Assembly: GCF_002109495.1 (NCBI RefSeq) | Contig: NZ_LVJN01000021.1 | Span: forward strand, 310,001-374,000 | Direction of reading: 5' to 3' | DNA: 64,000 nt | DNA from: Magnetofaba australis IT-1 | GTDB taxonomy: Bacteria > Pseudomonadota > Magnetococcia > Magnetococcales > Magnetococcaceae | In this document: positions 24,361-33,266 of the stretch, piece by piece | Layout: each line of letters starts with the position of its first letter | Numbering within the stretch: the stretch's first letter is position 1 | Translations under genes and position numbers: made by a program | The notes under the pieces: model-generated | The model's database searches: none | Told to the model about the DNA's origin: nothing | The model's input: the letters and a program-made list of their open reading frames with translations, nothing else

Positions 24361-26586
24361 CTATTCTTGCTGAGCAATAAACCGCACCCAATAGAGTTGC
24401 GGGCAATTGCCGTCGTTTTTGCCTTTTTGCAGCGTTTCAGAAATGGCCTCAAACTGAACGCTCGTCACATGTCGTTGCTCCACATAGGCTTGGAACGGCT
24501 CCAGGCACCAGACGGCGTTTTGTGAGAGATTACGCGCTTTGAGGAAATCCTTCATGGGCTGGTCGGTGCGCACGGTTTCGGTGATGCCGGGCGTGGTGAA
24601 TTCGTGATTTTCGCCATCGGGCACAGTGTGGGCATAGCGCGTATTGAGCAGGATGCGGAACCCCTCCAACTGGGGGAATTCAAATTTGATCTCCGGCCCT
24701 TTGCTGTGCAGGTAGCGCGCGGCCTCCAACAGGTTGTCATAGTTGTTGAAAAAGCCTTTAATTGAGTCCCCTTCGATATCAGAACGCAGATGGCCATCCA
24801 GTTGGCTGAAGTACTGTCTATAGCCCACCAGCCAACTGCGTAACTCGGTATCTGCATGGGGATCTTCGCTCTGAAATTTTGAGAATCCCGGAATATCCGA
24901 TTGCAGAAAGAAGAGTCGCATGCGTGCTTGAATTTGCGGCGGCGCTGGGAGTAATGGCGCAGGTGGCTCTTCAGCCTGCAACGCAATGGTCGGATCGTGA
25001 TCAAAGCGGTCCAGTTCATCCATTTGGCGTTGCAAGTCGCGTTTTTCCGTTTCCAATTGATGGATTTGTTGCTTCTGTTCGAGCAAAATACGACCGGTTT
25101 GCACGTCGTTGCGTAAGGCGCTGATTTTGCGATCCAGGCGCACAACCAGCATCTTGGCTTCTACGCTGGTTGCGGTGATAAATTCATTTTCCACTGATTC
25201 GGCGCCCTGCTTGGCTCGATTGTAGAAGCGGGGAAACGCCTCATTGACCTCTTTGCGCTCGGCCTCGGTGCTGACGCAGAACTCCACCCGCACCATACCA
25301 CCCTCCTGCCGTTGGCGGATCTCCACGCCGATCCCTTTTTCCAGGCGCATGAACTCGGGGAATTCGGCGATAAAGTCCAAAAATGCGCTACGCACCATGG
25401 CGGGCGCATCCACGGCGAAGCTCCAGCGCACCGGGTCTTTCAGATAATCATCAAAGAAAAAGTTGGCGTGCTCCCCTTCGCCAAAATTCCCCCGCGCGGG
25501 TACGCGGCTGCCGGGTTTGGGGATCAGCTTGGGGCGTAATTCGCCACTCTCTTCGTCTGGCTCTTGCACGATTTCATAGGCGGTATAGATGAACAGGGTA
25601 TTGCAGCGGGTGGCGTCATTCACCTCCCAGCCCCGGGTGTGCACCGCATCGAACACCGCGCCGGTGAAGTTGCAATCGATGATCGCCTTATTGGCCAGGG
25701 AGAGGGAGAGCAAAAAGGCGCCGGAGAAGTCGTGCTGTTTGATTTCCTCAATGCCCCAGAAGTTGGCTGATTCCAGCACTGCGCCACACAGATTTATTTC
25801 GTTGGCTTGCAGCCCTCTGACGTTGGCGAACTGGGCGCCGGAGAAATTCACTGTGTCGTGAAATTCAGCACCATCCATCCAAACACGCTGTTCAAATTTT
25901 GTGTCCCTGAGATCCGCGGATCCGCTGAATTGCGCGTTACTGAGATCCGCGTATCCGCTGAATTGCGCGTTACTGAGATACGCGGATCCGCTGAATTGCG
26001 CGTTACTGAGATCCGCGTCTCCGCTGAATTGCGCGTTACTGAGATACGCGGATCCGCTGAATTGCGCGTTACTGAGATCCGCGTCTCCGCTGAATTGCGC
26101 GTTCATGAGATACGCGGATCCGCTGAATTGCGCGTTACTGAGATCCGCGGATCCGCTGAATTGCGCGTTCATGAGATACGCGTCTCCGCTGAATTGCGCG
26201 TTCATGAGATACGCGGATCCGCTGAATTGCGCGTTACTGAGATCCGCGTCTCCGCTGAATTGCGCGTTACTGAGATCCGCGTCTCCGCTGAATTGCGCGT
26301 TCCTGAGGTTTATGGATTTGGCAAATTTTCGTTCCTGCCAATTCAATTTTGGAAAAACAATGCCCCGCAGGTCCAGCGCCTTTATGGATTTATCCGCCTC
26401 TCCGGCGGCAATCCAAGCGTCCAATGCCAGGAAAAACTCCGCCTGCTTCTCCTCCACTTGCGCAGAGTGGAACAAACAAAACCCCTCCTCATCATAAACA
26501 GGATGCTCGCATTGCTCCTCTTTATGCCCAGGAAAGAAAGGATGCTCAGGGCGGATATATCGACATCTTTTCTTATCTTCAGCCAT
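24361..26586 (-). CDS. Pentapeptide-type repeat protein with coiled coil and C-terminal module; cassette cargo
   Basis: A 741-residue protein. Residues 1-45 hold Cys/His pairs (CRYIRP, EQCEHP, GFCLFHS) suggestive of a small zinc site. Residues about 89-221 are twelve near-identical 11-residue repeats, NAQFSGDADLS, i.e. two pentapeptides plus one extra residue. More irregular pentapeptides follow (VNFSGAQFANV, CNFTGAVFDAV), then an alpha/beta segment, a coiled coil (LRNDVQTGRILLEQKQQIHQ) and a C-terminal domain of about 190 residues that recurs as a fragment at 17103. No signal peptide. ATG 26586 is used; TTG 26598 is in frame. Function unknown; the gene lies between inverted B4 and B5 repeats. 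Confidence 0.85.
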   Translation of the reverse strand: MAEDKKRCRYIRPEHPFFPGHKEEQCEHPVYDEEGFCLFHSAQVEEKQAEFFLALDAWIAAGEADKSIKALDLRGIVFPKLNWQERKFAKSINLRNAQFSGDADLSNAQFSGDADLSNAQFSGSAYLMNAQFSGDAYLMNAQFSGSADLSNAQFSGSAYLMNAQFSGDADLSNAQFSGSAYLSNAQFSGDADLSNAQFSGSAYLSNAQFSGYADLSNAQFSGSADLRDTKFEQRVWMDGAEFHDTVNFSGAQFANVRGLQANEINLCGAVLESANFWGIEEIKQHDFSGAFLLSLSLANKAIIDCNFTGAVFDAVHTRGWEVNDATRCNTLFIYTAYEIVQEPDEESGELRPKLIPKPGSRVPARGNFGEGEHANFFFDDYLKDPVRWSFAVDAPAMVRSAFLDFIAEFPEFMRLEKGIGVEIRQRQEGGMVRVEFCVSTEAERKEVNEAFPRFYNRAKQGAESVENEFITATSVEAKMLVVRLDRKISALRNDVQTGRILLEQKQQIHQLETEKRDLQRQMDELDRFDHDPTIALQAEEPPAPLLPAPPQIQARMRLFFLQSDIPGFSKFQSEDPHADTELRSWLVGYRQYFSQLDGHLRSDIEGDSIKGFFNNYDNLLEAARYLHSKGPEIKFEFPQLEGFRILLNTRYAHTVPDGENHEFTTPGITETVRTDQPMKDFLKARNLSQNAVWCLEPFQAYVEQRHVTSVQFEAISETLQKGKNDGNCPQLYWVRFIAQQE
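25925..26320 (-). repeat. In-frame tandem array, 12 copies of a 33-bp unit
   Basis: The 12-mer CTGAATTGCGCG recurs every 33 nt twelve times. Units alternate among a few variants (ending GCGTCTCCG, GCGGATCCG or GCGTATCCG; TTACTGAG or TTCATGAG). Nucleotide identity is far higher than needed for the protein pattern, pointing to recent expansion or gene conversion. Copy-number change would keep the reading frame. Confidence 0.95.
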
Positions 26587-26663
26587 AGGAAAACTCAATA
26601 TATTGAGGGGTGCGAAGCAACACTATGAATAGTGTCGTTTTATGGGCGCCTCGTCAAGCACTG

Positions 26664-27020
26664 GATACCCTGCCCTACACACTTTTTGGCTTTCCCTGGC
26701 TTCGAGTTTTAGAGCATTCGCTCCTGTCGGCTGCGCCGACATATCGCTCACTGCCGTTTCCCCGACGGCCTCCTGGATGGCTCGCAGCTTTGCGCCTCTT
26801 CCCCACTTCTTACTGGCCCCGCCTCTGTTCTGTGGGGAAACGGCTTAAAGATCAAAGATATTGGGGCGCTGCCCCAAACCCCGGTCGGGCTCTGCCCGAC
26901 ACCCGCCAGGGCGCCGCCCTGGACCCGCTGGGGGCAGCGGCCCCCAGACCCCGCCGCCGACCAGTCGGCGGCCACCTTAGACACTCCCAGCCCGCACTCT
27001 TTCCCGCAAACACTCTTGCT
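26664..27020 (-). repeat. Long modular repeat, family B copy 5 (B5), right border of the pentapeptide cassette
   Basis: Inverted relative to B4. From the cargo side: CACACTTTTTGGCTTTCCC, TGTCGGCTGCGCCGACA (the B1/B4 variant), GCCGTTTCCCC..GGGGAAACGGC, family C hairpins (TTGGGGCGCTGCCCCAA, CGGGCTCTGCCCG, CCAGGGCGCCGCCCTGG), and GCCGCCGACCAGTCGGCGGC. The outer end is CTCTTTCCCGCAAACACT, the exact inverse of the B4 outer end. Confidence 0.85.
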
Positions 27021-27029
27021 TCGGCGCAT

Positions 27030-27060
27030 AAAAAAACCGCCGGGCTTGTCTACCCGGCGG
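27030..27060 (-). terminator. Intrinsic terminator of the PspF-like regulator gene
   Basis: On the minus strand: stem CCGCCGGG, 8-nt loop, CCCGGCGG, then seven T. It starts 26 nt after the stop codon of the gene at 27086-28024. Confidence 0.85.
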
Positions 27061-27085
27061 CTTCTATTCCTCTATGTCGCCTCGC

Positions 27086-28024
27086 TTACTCCAGCGCAAA
27101 TTTCCGCATGCGATACAACAACGTATCCCGACTCATCGACAGCAACCGCGCCGCCCGCGAACGGTTGCCCCGCGCCTTGTCCAACGCCTGACGCAACACG
27201 CTGCGCTCCAACTCGGTAAAGTCCACGCCCTCATCCGGCATCACATACTGCGCCAACGAATGCGCCGCGCCCATCAAGCCAGGAGCCGCCGCCTCATGGA
27301 ACTCCACCGGCAACATCTCGGCGGTGACGTCCGAACCCGCATACAAAATCGCCATGCGCTCGCAGAAATTGCGCAACTCCCGCACATTGCCCGGCCAACG
27401 ATAACGACCCAGCAAACGCGCCGCCTCGCCATCAAAGCGCGGTGACTCAATGCCATGCTTGGCCGCAATCTCATTCAGGAATTGCTGCATCAACGCCTGC
27501 ACGTCGCCGTTGCGCTCAATCAACGCAGGCAGCGCCAACGGCGCCACACTCAAACGGAAGAACAGATCCTCCCGGAAGCGGCCCGCCAACGCCTCAGCGC
27601 GCAGGTCCACCCGCGTGGTGGCCAACACCCGCGCATCAACGCGCTGCGCCGCACACCCCGAAGGCGTAATTACGCCGCTCTCCAGGAACTGCAACAACGC
27701 CCCCTGCAACCCCGCAGGCAATTCACCCACTTCATCCAGCAGCACGCTGCCGCCATCAGCCTGGGCCAACATCCCCGGCGCATTGGCGTCGCCCAACAGC
27801 AGCGCCTCGGCCCGCTCCGGGCTCAACGCCGCACAGTTGATCACAACAAACGGACCCCCCGCCCGCGCGCTGGCCTGGTGCATCGCCTCCGCCAGCAGGC
27901 TCTTGCCGCTGCCGGTGCCGCCCTGAATCAGGATCGGCGCCTCAGTGGCCGCCATTAGCGACGCAGCGCGCAAAACCATTTGAAAACTCGGAGCTTGGCC
28001 AAACAGAGAGGAGAAAGAGTCCAT
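27086..28024 (-). CDS. PspF-like AAA+ regulator lacking the GAFTGA loop
   Basis: A 312-residue protein consisting of an AAA+ domain and a Fis-type HTH, with no N-terminal sensor domain. Walker A GGTGSGKS is at 35-42 and Walker B VLLDEV at 94-99; the sensor/arginine region (RFREDLFFRLSVAPLALP) and YRWPGNVRELRNF are intact. The HTH is GNRSRAARLLSMSRDTLLY. Where sigma-54 activators have the GAFTGA loop, this protein has ALLLGDANAPGMLAQADGG, about nine residues shorter. It may therefore act without sigma-54, as TyrR-like relatives do. It is divergent from the lipid-catabolism operon, which it could control. Confidence 0.85.
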   Translation of the reverse strand: MDSFSSLFGQAPSFQMVLRAASLMAATEAPILIQGGTGSGKSLLAEAMHQASARAGGPFVVINCAALSPERAEALLLGDANAPGMLAQADGGSVLLDEVGELPAGLQGALLQFLESGVITPSGCAAQRVDARVLATTRVDLRAEALAGRFREDLFFRLSVAPLALPALIERNGDVQALMQQFLNEIAAKHGIESPRFDGEAARLLGRYRWPGNVRELRNFCERMAILYAGSDVTAEMLPVEFHEAAAPGLMGAAHSLAQYVMPDEGVDFTELERSVLRQALDKARGNRSRAARLLSMSRDTLLYRMRKFALE

Positions 28025-28125
28025 ATTATACTCGATCGATAGCGGGAAATAATCTCAACCCACGTCAACACGCAGGCGACGGTTTGTTTCTATTCCAGCA
28101 TGGCAGACTACTGCATTTTGCGCCA

Positions 28126-28140
28126 TTTGACCATGTCAAA
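28126..28140. promoter_or_regulatory. Palindrome in the divergent region before the beta-oxidation operon
   Basis: TTTGACCATGTCAAA: six-base arms around a 3-nt centre, located between the PspF-like gene (start 28024) and the operon start at 28305. It is one base shorter than an FNR-type site. Possible operator for either unit. Confidence 0.35.
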
Positions 28141-28304
28141 CCACGCAATCATCAGTCATGACGACCCATTGATCTGACGAATGCGCAACATGGCAAAAGC
28201 AGAGCTAATGGAGGCCATATTAGAACTTATCCATAAACGGGTCACTCTAAGTGACAGAAGGTCCGGCGTTTCGCGACCGGATCCAAACAGCGAGGAGAGT
28301 GGTC

Positions 28305-29372
28305 ATGAACGGGTCGTCGTTCTCAACGACGCAGCGTTTTTTGGTCCATTGGTTGACGGACGAGTACCGTCATCGGCCCTCCCCTTTGTGCAATTTTGAT
28401 CGCCTGCGCAGTGAGGTTCGTCCTGGCGACGTGCTGCTGGCCGAAGGCGCCAGCCGCGTTGGCCAGGTGATCAAAACCATCACCCAAAGCACCTGGTCCC
28501 ACTCCGCCCTCTATATTGGTCGGCTGCGCGATATCCACAACCCCCAGTTGCGCGCCCGCGTCATGGATTTCTTCGATGGCGACGAGGAGGAGCCGCTGCT
28601 GGTGGAGGCGCTGCTGGGCCGTGGCGTGGTGATCACCCCGCTGGAGACCTATCGCGGCCAACATCTGCGCATCAGCCGCCCCAAAGGGCTGCTGGAGCGG
28701 GACGTCCATCGGGTCATCGCCTTCGCCATCCGCCGTCTGGGCGCCGACTACGATATCCGCCAAATCCTCGACTTGATGCGCTTTCTGTTCCCCTACAGCA
28801 TCATTCCCGGACGCTGGCGCTCCAGCCTGTTCTCCCACCGCGCCGGCAAGGCCGCGCGCACGGTGTGCTCCACCATGCTGGCCGAAGCGTTCACATCGGT
28901 GCGCTTTCCCATCACCCCCATCATCCGCCCCGACGCCAACGGCAAGATGCGTCTGTTCCGCCGCAACGAGCGCTTGGTGACCCCGCGCGACTTCGACCAC
29001 TCGCCCTACTTTGAAGTGGTGAAGTATCCGCTGGTGGAGGCCGCCGAGAACTATCGCGACCTGCCGTGGGACACCGAGGGGTGGGTGTGCAACGAACACA
29101 ACGAATGCTATCTGCCCACCCCCGACGTGGAGGCGGAGACCGGCAAGAGCTGGAACCCCCTGGGCTGGGCCAGCAACAACATGAAAAGATTGGCCAGACG
29201 CCGCTGGATCCGCGCAATCAGACGGCTGCGTCATGGTTACCGCGCTTGGCTGTGGCGACGCAGCCACGCTTTGGAGGACGACCCGCACGCCGGATTGGTG
29301 CGCCGCATCATGGCGCACCATGGCGGCGCGACGCTGCCGCCGCCCTCCTTTCATAGGAGAGAGAAATCATGA
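28305..29372 (+). CDS. YiiX-like permuted papain-fold hydrolase (NlpC/P60 superfamily)
   Basis: A 355-residue protein. PGDVLLAEGASRVGQVIKTITQ and STWSHSALYIG carry the His of the circularly permuted papain-like fold. The nucleophile Cys is in RTVCSTMLAEAF, and ISRPKGL gives the third element. Members are amidases, peptidases or acyltransferases; acyl-ester and lipid substrates are known for some. Starts at ATG 28305 with GAGGAG at 7 nt; GTG 28251 is less likely. Its stop overlaps the acyl-CoA dehydrogenase start (ATGA), so it heads the beta-oxidation operon and probably releases or handles an acyl substrate. This last point is inference. Confidence 0.8.
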   Translation: MNGSSFSTTQRFLVHWLTDEYRHRPSPLCNFDRLRSEVRPGDVLLAEGASRVGQVIKTITQSTWSHSALYIGRLRDIHNPQLRARVMDFFDGDEEEPLLVEALLGRGVVITPLETYRGQHLRISRPKGLLERDVHRVIAFAIRRLGADYDIRQILDLMRFLFPYSIIPGRWRSSLFSHRAGKAARTVCSTMLAEAFTSVRFPITPIIRPDANGKMRLFRRNERLVTPRDFDHSPYFEVVKYPLVEAAENYRDLPWDTEGWVCNEHNECYLPTPDVEAETGKSWNPLGWASNNMKRLARRRWIRAIRRLRHGYRAWLWRRSHALEDDPHAGLVRRIMAHHGGATLPPPSFHRREKS

Positions 29373-31714
29373 ACGCTTGGCTGATGTCGCTGATGATTAT
29401 CGTCGGCGTCGGGCTGGGCCTGCTGTTGACCCCGCCGTTGCGACGCCGACTGGTGAGCGCGCCGATTATGGCGCTGTTCGGTCGCGCCATGCCCAAACTC
29501 TCGTCTACCGAACAGGAGGCGTTGGAGGGGGGCGATGTGTGGTGGGAGCGCGAACTGTTTCGCGGCAAACCGCGTTGGGACGCGCTGCTGAATACCGATC
29601 CGCCACGCCTGACGCACGAGGAACAGGCGTTTCTGGATGGTCCGGTGGAGAAGCTGTGCAGTCTGATCGACGACTGGCGCATTACCCAGATCGATCACGA
29701 TCTGAGCCCCGCCGCCTGGCGTTACATCCGCTCCGAAGGCTTTTTCGGCCTGATCATCCCGCGTGAATTCGGCGGCAAGGGGTTTTCGGCGCAGGCCCAC
29801 TCGGCGGTGGTGATGAAGGTCGCCAGCCGCAGCGTGACGGCGGCGGTCACCGTGATGGTGCCCAACTCCCTGGGCCCGGCGGAGCTGCTGCTGCACTACG
29901 GAACCGAGGAGCAGAAGGAGTACTACCTGCCGCGTCTGGCGCGGGGCGAAGAGGTTCCCTGCTTCGCGCTGACCAGTCCGCGCGCGGGCAGCGATGCGGG
30001 CGCCATTCCCGACTCCGGCGTGGTGTGTCATGGCCGCTGGCGCGGCCAGGACAACGTGCTGGGGGTGCGTTTGAACTGGGATAAACGCTATATCACCCTG
30101 GCGCCCATCGCCACGGTGTTGGGTCTGGCGTTTAAACTGTATGACCCGGACCATCTCCTTAGCGGGCAGAGCAAACGCGGCATCACCCTGGCGCTGATCC
30201 CCACCGATCTGCCAGGGGTCTCCATCGGCTCGCGGCATGATCCGCTGGGGGTGCCGTTCCTCAACGGCCCGACCCGTGGCCACGACGTGTTCATTCCGCT
30301 CACCGCCATCATCGGCGGCGAGGCGGGCATCGGTCAAGGCTGGCGCATGTTGATGGCGTGCCTGTCGGAAGGGCGCGGCATCAGCCTGCCGGCTCTCTCC
30401 ACCGGCGCGGCCAAATACGCCGCGCGCATCAGCGGCGCCTATGGCCGCGTGCGCCAGCAGTTCGGCCTGCCCATCGGACGCTTCGAGGGCGTAGGCGAAC
30501 GCCTGGGCCGTCTGGCGCTGGAGGCGTATCGCATGGAGTCGGCGCGGCGGGTCACCCTGCAGGCGTTGGATTCGGGCCTGCGTCCGGCGGTGATCAGCGG
30601 CATCGTCAAGCAGCAACTGACTGAAGGGATGCGCCGCAGCGTCAACGACGCCATGGACGTGTGGGGCGGAACCGCCATCTGCCAAGGCCCGAGCAATCTG
30701 CTGGCCAACGCCTATCGGGCGATCCCCATCGGCATTACGGTGGAGGGCGCCAACATCCTCACCCGCAGCCTGATGATCTTCGGGCAGGGCGCGGTGCGGG
30801 CGCACCCGTGGCTGCTGCAGGAGATCCAGGCGGCCACCGGCGACGGCCCCTATGCGGAACGTTTGATCGCCTTCGACCGCGCCCTGTTCGGCCACATTGT
30901 CCACGTCAAACTCAACGCCCTGCGCAGTCTGTTCCACGGCTTGACCGGTGGATGGCTGGCCTCGGCGCCGCGCGGAACTGATGGCGCATTACGTCGCCTC
31001 TATCAACGACTGGCCCACGCCTCCAGCAATTTCGCCATCGCCTCGGATCTGGCGCTGGCGCGGCTGGCGGGCGGGCTCAAGCGGCGCGAGGCGCTCTCCG
31101 GGCGTCTGGCCGATGTGTTGAGCCACCTCTATCTGGCCTCGGCGCTGCTCAAGCGGTTTGAGGACGATGGCCGTCCCGACGCCGATCTGCTGCTGCTGCA
31201 AACCAGCGTGGACGACAGCCTGCATCAAGTGGAGAGGGCGCTGATCGGCGTCATCGAGAACTTCCCCGACCGCATCGTCGGCGGCCTGATGGGTCTGCTG
31301 ATCTTCCCGTGGGGCAGTCGCAACCGCGCGGTGGACGACGCCCGTCTGCTGGCGCTGGCCGAACGGCTGGATGGCCACATGGACGATATGCAGCGTCTGT
31401 TGGGCGGCCTCTACATCCCCTGGGATGAACGCGAACCGCTGGCGCAGTTGGAGAATGCGCGCATGCTGGCGCGCCGCGCCGCCGAGCCGGAAAAACGCTT
31501 CATGCGCTGGCTCAAAACAGCGCAACCGCCGGTGCAGGAACACGCCATTCAGGCCCCGGAAGGGCATCTGCAAGAGGCGGTGGACGCAGGCGTGATCACG
31601 CCGCTGGAGGCGCAGCGTCTGCAACAACTGGCGCAGGCGCGGTTGACGGTGACCGCGGTGGACGAGTTCCCCTCGGTGTGTTGGATCAACTCCAGTAAGG
31701 AGCGCGCAGCATGA
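29369..31714 (+). CDS. fadE: Acyl-CoA dehydrogenase, FadE type
   Basis: A 781-residue protein of FadE length and layout: an N-terminal membrane-associated segment (MNAWLMSLMIIVGVGLGLLL), the acyl-CoA dehydrogenase core (FIREFGGKGFSAQAHS-type N domain; CFALTSPRAGSDAGA beta domain; YGRVRQQFGLPIGRFEGV and WGGTAICQGPSNLLANAYR helical domain), and a long C-terminal extension specific to FadE. The likely base is Glu in ITVEGANILTRSLMIFGQG. Catalyses the first, FAD-dependent step of fatty-acid beta-oxidation. Coupled at both ends by 4-nt overlaps to the hydrolase and thiolase genes. Confidence 0.95.
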   Translation: MNAWLMSLMIIVGVGLGLLLTPPLRRRLVSAPIMALFGRAMPKLSSTEQEALEGGDVWWERELFRGKPRWDALLNTDPPRLTHEEQAFLDGPVEKLCSLIDDWRITQIDHDLSPAAWRYIRSEGFFGLIIPREFGGKGFSAQAHSAVVMKVASRSVTAAVTVMVPNSLGPAELLLHYGTEEQKEYYLPRLARGEEVPCFALTSPRAGSDAGAIPDSGVVCHGRWRGQDNVLGVRLNWDKRYITLAPIATVLGLAFKLYDPDHLLSGQSKRGITLALIPTDLPGVSIGSRHDPLGVPFLNGPTRGHDVFIPLTAIIGGEAGIGQGWRMLMACLSEGRGISLPALSTGAAKYAARISGAYGRVRQQFGLPIGRFEGVGERLGRLALEAYRMESARRVTLQALDSGLRPAVISGIVKQQLTEGMRRSVNDAMDVWGGTAICQGPSNLLANAYRAIPIGITVEGANILTRSLMIFGQGAVRAHPWLLQEIQAATGDGPYAERLIAFDRALFGHIVHVKLNALRSLFHGLTGGWLASAPRGTDGALRRLYQRLAHASSNFAIASDLALARLAGGLKRREALSGRLADVLSHLYLASALLKRFEDDGRPDADLLLLQTSVDDSLHQVERALIGVIENFPDRIVGGLMGLLIFPWGSRNRAVDDARLLALAERLDGHMDDMQRLLGGLYIPWDEREPLAQLENARMLARRAAEPEKRFMRWLKTAQPPVQEHAIQAPEGHLQEAVDAGVITPLEAQRLQQLAQARLTVTAVDEFPSVCWINSSKERAA

Positions 31715-32997
31715 ACGCCACCCGCAAAGTGTATGTCGTGGACGGCTTGCGCACCCCGTTTCTGAAGGCGCGCGGGGTCCCCGGACCCTTCAGCGCGTCG
31801 GATCTGGCCACACAGGCCGGGCGCACGCTGCTGCTGCGGCAACCGTTTGAACCCGAAGAGCTGGACGAAGTGATTCTGGGCTGCGTGGTGCAGGAGTCGC
31901 AGGAGGCCAACATCGCCCGCGTGGTGGCGCAACGCCTGGGCTGCGGCGACCATGTGCCGGCGTGGACGGTGCAGCGCAACTGCGGTTCGGGCATGCAGGC
32001 GTTGGATTCCGCCGCGCGGCTCATCGCCGACGGCGACGCCGATCTGATTCTGGCGGGTGGTGTGGACGCCATGTCCCACGCGCCGCTGAAGTTCACCGAG
32101 CGCTTCGCCGCCTGGATGGGCGGTTTGGCCCGCGCCCGCTCGCTGCCGCAAAAGCTGGCGGCGTTGAGCCGCTTCCGCCTCAGCCTGCTGACGCCGGTGA
32201 TCAGCCTGTTGCAGGGGCTTACCGATCCCAAGAGCGGCCTGTCCATGGGGCAGACGGCGGAGAATCTGGCCCACCGTTTTGGCGTGAGCCGCGCGGCCAT
32301 GGACCAGTTCGCCGCCGACAGCCATCTGCGCGCCGCCGAAACGCGCCCGGCGCTGGCTGTGGAGAATGTGCTGCTGTTCGATGACAAAGGGCGCTTCTAT
32401 GACGCCGACGACGGCGTGCGGCCCGACTCCACGCCGGAGAAGCTGGCCAAACTGCGTCCGGTGTTCGACAAGCCGTTGGGCAACATCACCGCAGGCAACA
32501 GCGCCCAGGTGACCGACGGCGCGGCGCTGCTGCTGCTGGCCTCGGAGGAGGCGCTGGAGCGCTACAACCTCAAACCGCTGGGGGTGATCTCGGCGGCCAC
32601 ATGGCGCGGTCTGGACCCGGAACAGATGGGCTTGGGACCGGCCTACGCCATCCCGGCATTGTTGGCGCGCGAACAGATCGACATGCAGCGGGTGGATCTG
32701 TGGGAGATCAATGAAGCGTTCGCGGCGCAGGCGCTGGCCTGTGTGGCGGCGTTGGATGATGACGACTTCTGCCGCAGCGAACTGGGCCTGGAGCGTCGTT
32801 TTGGCCATATCGACTCCGAACGGCTGAATATTGATGGCGGGGCCATCAGTTTGGGCCATCCGGTGGGGGCCAGCGGCGCGCGCATTGTGCTGCATCTGCT
32901 CAACGCATTGAAGCGACGTCAGGAGAGACGCGGCGTGGCGGCGTTGTGCATCGGCGGCGGCCAGGGCGGCGCCATGATGGTGGAGCGTGTCGTCTGA
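31711..32997 (+). CDS. Acetyl-CoA C-acyltransferase (thiolase), FadI/FadA type
   Basis: A 428-residue thiolase. Acyl-accepting Cys91 is in QRNCGSGMQALD, and the His motif GGAISLGHPVGASGAR and the second Cys in LCIGGGQGGAMM are intact. It performs the last step of beta-oxidation, cleaving 3-ketoacyl-CoA. Length and sequence suit the FadI branch that pairs with a FadJ-like alpha subunit, encoded 270 nt downstream. The ATG overlaps the fadE stop by 4 nt. The gap to the next gene holds a family C hairpin array, which may modulate downstream expression. Confidence 0.93.
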   Translation: MNATRKVYVVDGLRTPFLKARGVPGPFSASDLATQAGRTLLLRQPFEPEELDEVILGCVVQESQEANIARVVAQRLGCGDHVPAWTVQRNCGSGMQALDSAARLIADGDADLILAGGVDAMSHAPLKFTERFAAWMGGLARARSLPQKLAALSRFRLSLLTPVISLLQGLTDPKSGLSMGQTAENLAHRFGVSRAAMDQFAADSHLRAAETRPALAVENVLLFDDKGRFYDADDGVRPDSTPEKLAKLRPVFDKPLGNITAGNSAQVTDGAALLLLASEEALERYNLKPLGVISAATWRGLDPEQMGLGPAYAIPALLAREQIDMQRVDLWEINEAFAAQALACVAALDDDDFCRSELGLERRFGHIDSERLNIDGGAISLGHPVGASGARIVLHLLNALKRRQERRGVAALCIGGGQGGAMMVERVV

Positions 32998-33029
32998 CTG
33001 AGTAGAGGCAAGAACTGAAGATTCAGAAA

Positions 33030-33210
33030 CAATGTGCGAGTCGAGCAAGGAGCAAAACTAACGAGGGTGCAGGGAAATCGGGATTTATCCCAATTTGGCC
33101 TGCCGGGTCCAGGGCAGAGCCCTGGCTGGTTGAGGGCGGAGCCCTCATGGGTCCAGGGCAAAGCCCTGGTGGGGTTTGGGGCGAAGCCCCAACATCTTTC
33201 ATCCCCCAAT
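33030..33210 (+). repeat. Family C hairpin array inside the beta-oxidation operon
   Basis: Sits in the 270-nt gap between the thiolase and alpha-subunit genes. Hairpins: CCAGGGCAGAGCCCTGG, GAGGGCGGAGCCCTC, CCAGGGCAAAGCCCTGG and TTGGGGCGAAGCCCCAA, joined by short linkers (GGTTGA, ATGGGT, TGGGGT). No gene is present. The region may be transcribed as part of the operon mRNA. Confidence 0.8.
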
Positions 33211-33266
33211 CAACCCAGCCCAAACCCAGCCCTATTGCACGACTTATGAGCAGTGGGAGACAGACC

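Noticed and set aside
25807-26628. Long open frame on the plus strand through the 33-bp array
   Set aside because: It is open only because the repeat unit lacks stops in that frame; the minus-strand reading gives a coherent multi-domain protein.
16796-27020. Integron with attC sites
   Set aside because: Single genes between hairpin-rich repeats suggested cassettes, but the repeat ends do not fit GTTRRRY/RYYYAAC core sites, borders are inverted rather than direct, and no integrase is present.
28100-28125. Sigma-54 promoter upstream of the hydrolase gene
   Set aside because: TGGCAGACTACTGCA has nine, not ten, bases between GG and GC, and the adjacent AAA+ protein lacks GAFTGA.
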